DNA of 6,219 bases from DASWHF01 sp036393295 (GTDB lineage: Bacteria > Pseudomonadota > Gammaproteobacteria > Acidiferrobacterales > UBA6901). The notes under the pieces were generated by a model. That model was given only the letters and a program-made list of their open reading frames with translations, did no database searches and was not told where the DNA came from. The translations under genes and the position numbers were made by a program. Positions 6,198 to 6,219 of the stretch are shown here, in pieces. The DNA lies in the NCBI GenBank assembly GCA_036393295.1, contig DASWHF010000040.1:1-6219 (forward strand), written 5' to 3'. Each line of letters opens with the position of its first letter. The first letter of the stretch is position 1.

Positions 6198-6219
6198 ATG
6201 AAGCAAGACGAAGCAAAAA
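6198..6219 (+). CDS. Start of an unidentified gene (cut by window edge)
   Basis: Only seven complete codons are present, reading MKQDEAK. The call rests on the perfect AGGAGG at ideal spacing and on the base composition becoming AT-rich upstream, as at a promoter or leader. The short hydrophilic N-terminus shows no sign of a signal peptide so far. No function can be given. Its relation to the protease unit is unknown, although it is on the same strand 139 bases downstream. Confidence 0.6.

Noticed and set aside
6015..6206. 63-codon minus-strand open frame at the right end
   Set aside because: It covers the hairpin region and the end of the protease gene, shows no protein motif, and conflicts with the strong AGGAGG-ATG on the plus strand.

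Overview
The window is GC-rich DNA with strong third-position G/C bias in its genes. It most likely comes from a gammaproteobacterial chromosome: the pilB-pilC pair is arranged as in gammaproteobacterial type IV pilus operons, and the PilB has the proteobacterial tetracysteine form. The genus cannot be fixed from the sequence.

Left half, minus strand (1-2915): a type IV pilus assembly module. pilB (extension ATPase) starts at 2915 and is followed after 8 bases by pilC (inner-membrane platform protein). pilC runs off the left edge and lacks only its last residues. A prepilin peptidase gene (pilD) would normally come next but lies outside the window.

Middle (2916-3207): a divergent intergenic region. 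The first ~90 bases upstream of pilB are strikingly AT-rich and hold a candidate pilB promoter. The rest is GC-rich and ends in an extended -10 element, a small palindrome and a good ribosome binding site for the rightward genes. The major pilin gene often found divergent to pilB is not here.

Right half, plus strand (3208-6058): a two-gene secreted-protease unit. The first gene encodes a 127-residue predicted lipoprotein whose mature part resembles the propeptide of the protease encoded next. The second encodes an 813-residue secreted subtilisin-like (S8) protease with a signal peptide, an I9-like propeptide, a complete Asp/His/Ser triad with oxyanion Asn, two tandem ASH/choice-of-anchor-D-like beta domains, and a C-terminal CFI-box domain. 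The free-standing propeptide-like lipoprotein is the most interesting element: it could be a trans-acting folding helper, or an inhibitor protecting the cell envelope.

Right edge (6059-6219): a 139-base gap with two interleaved inverted repeats and a possible 18-codon leader ORF, followed by a perfect AGGAGG site and the first seven codons of an unidentified gene.
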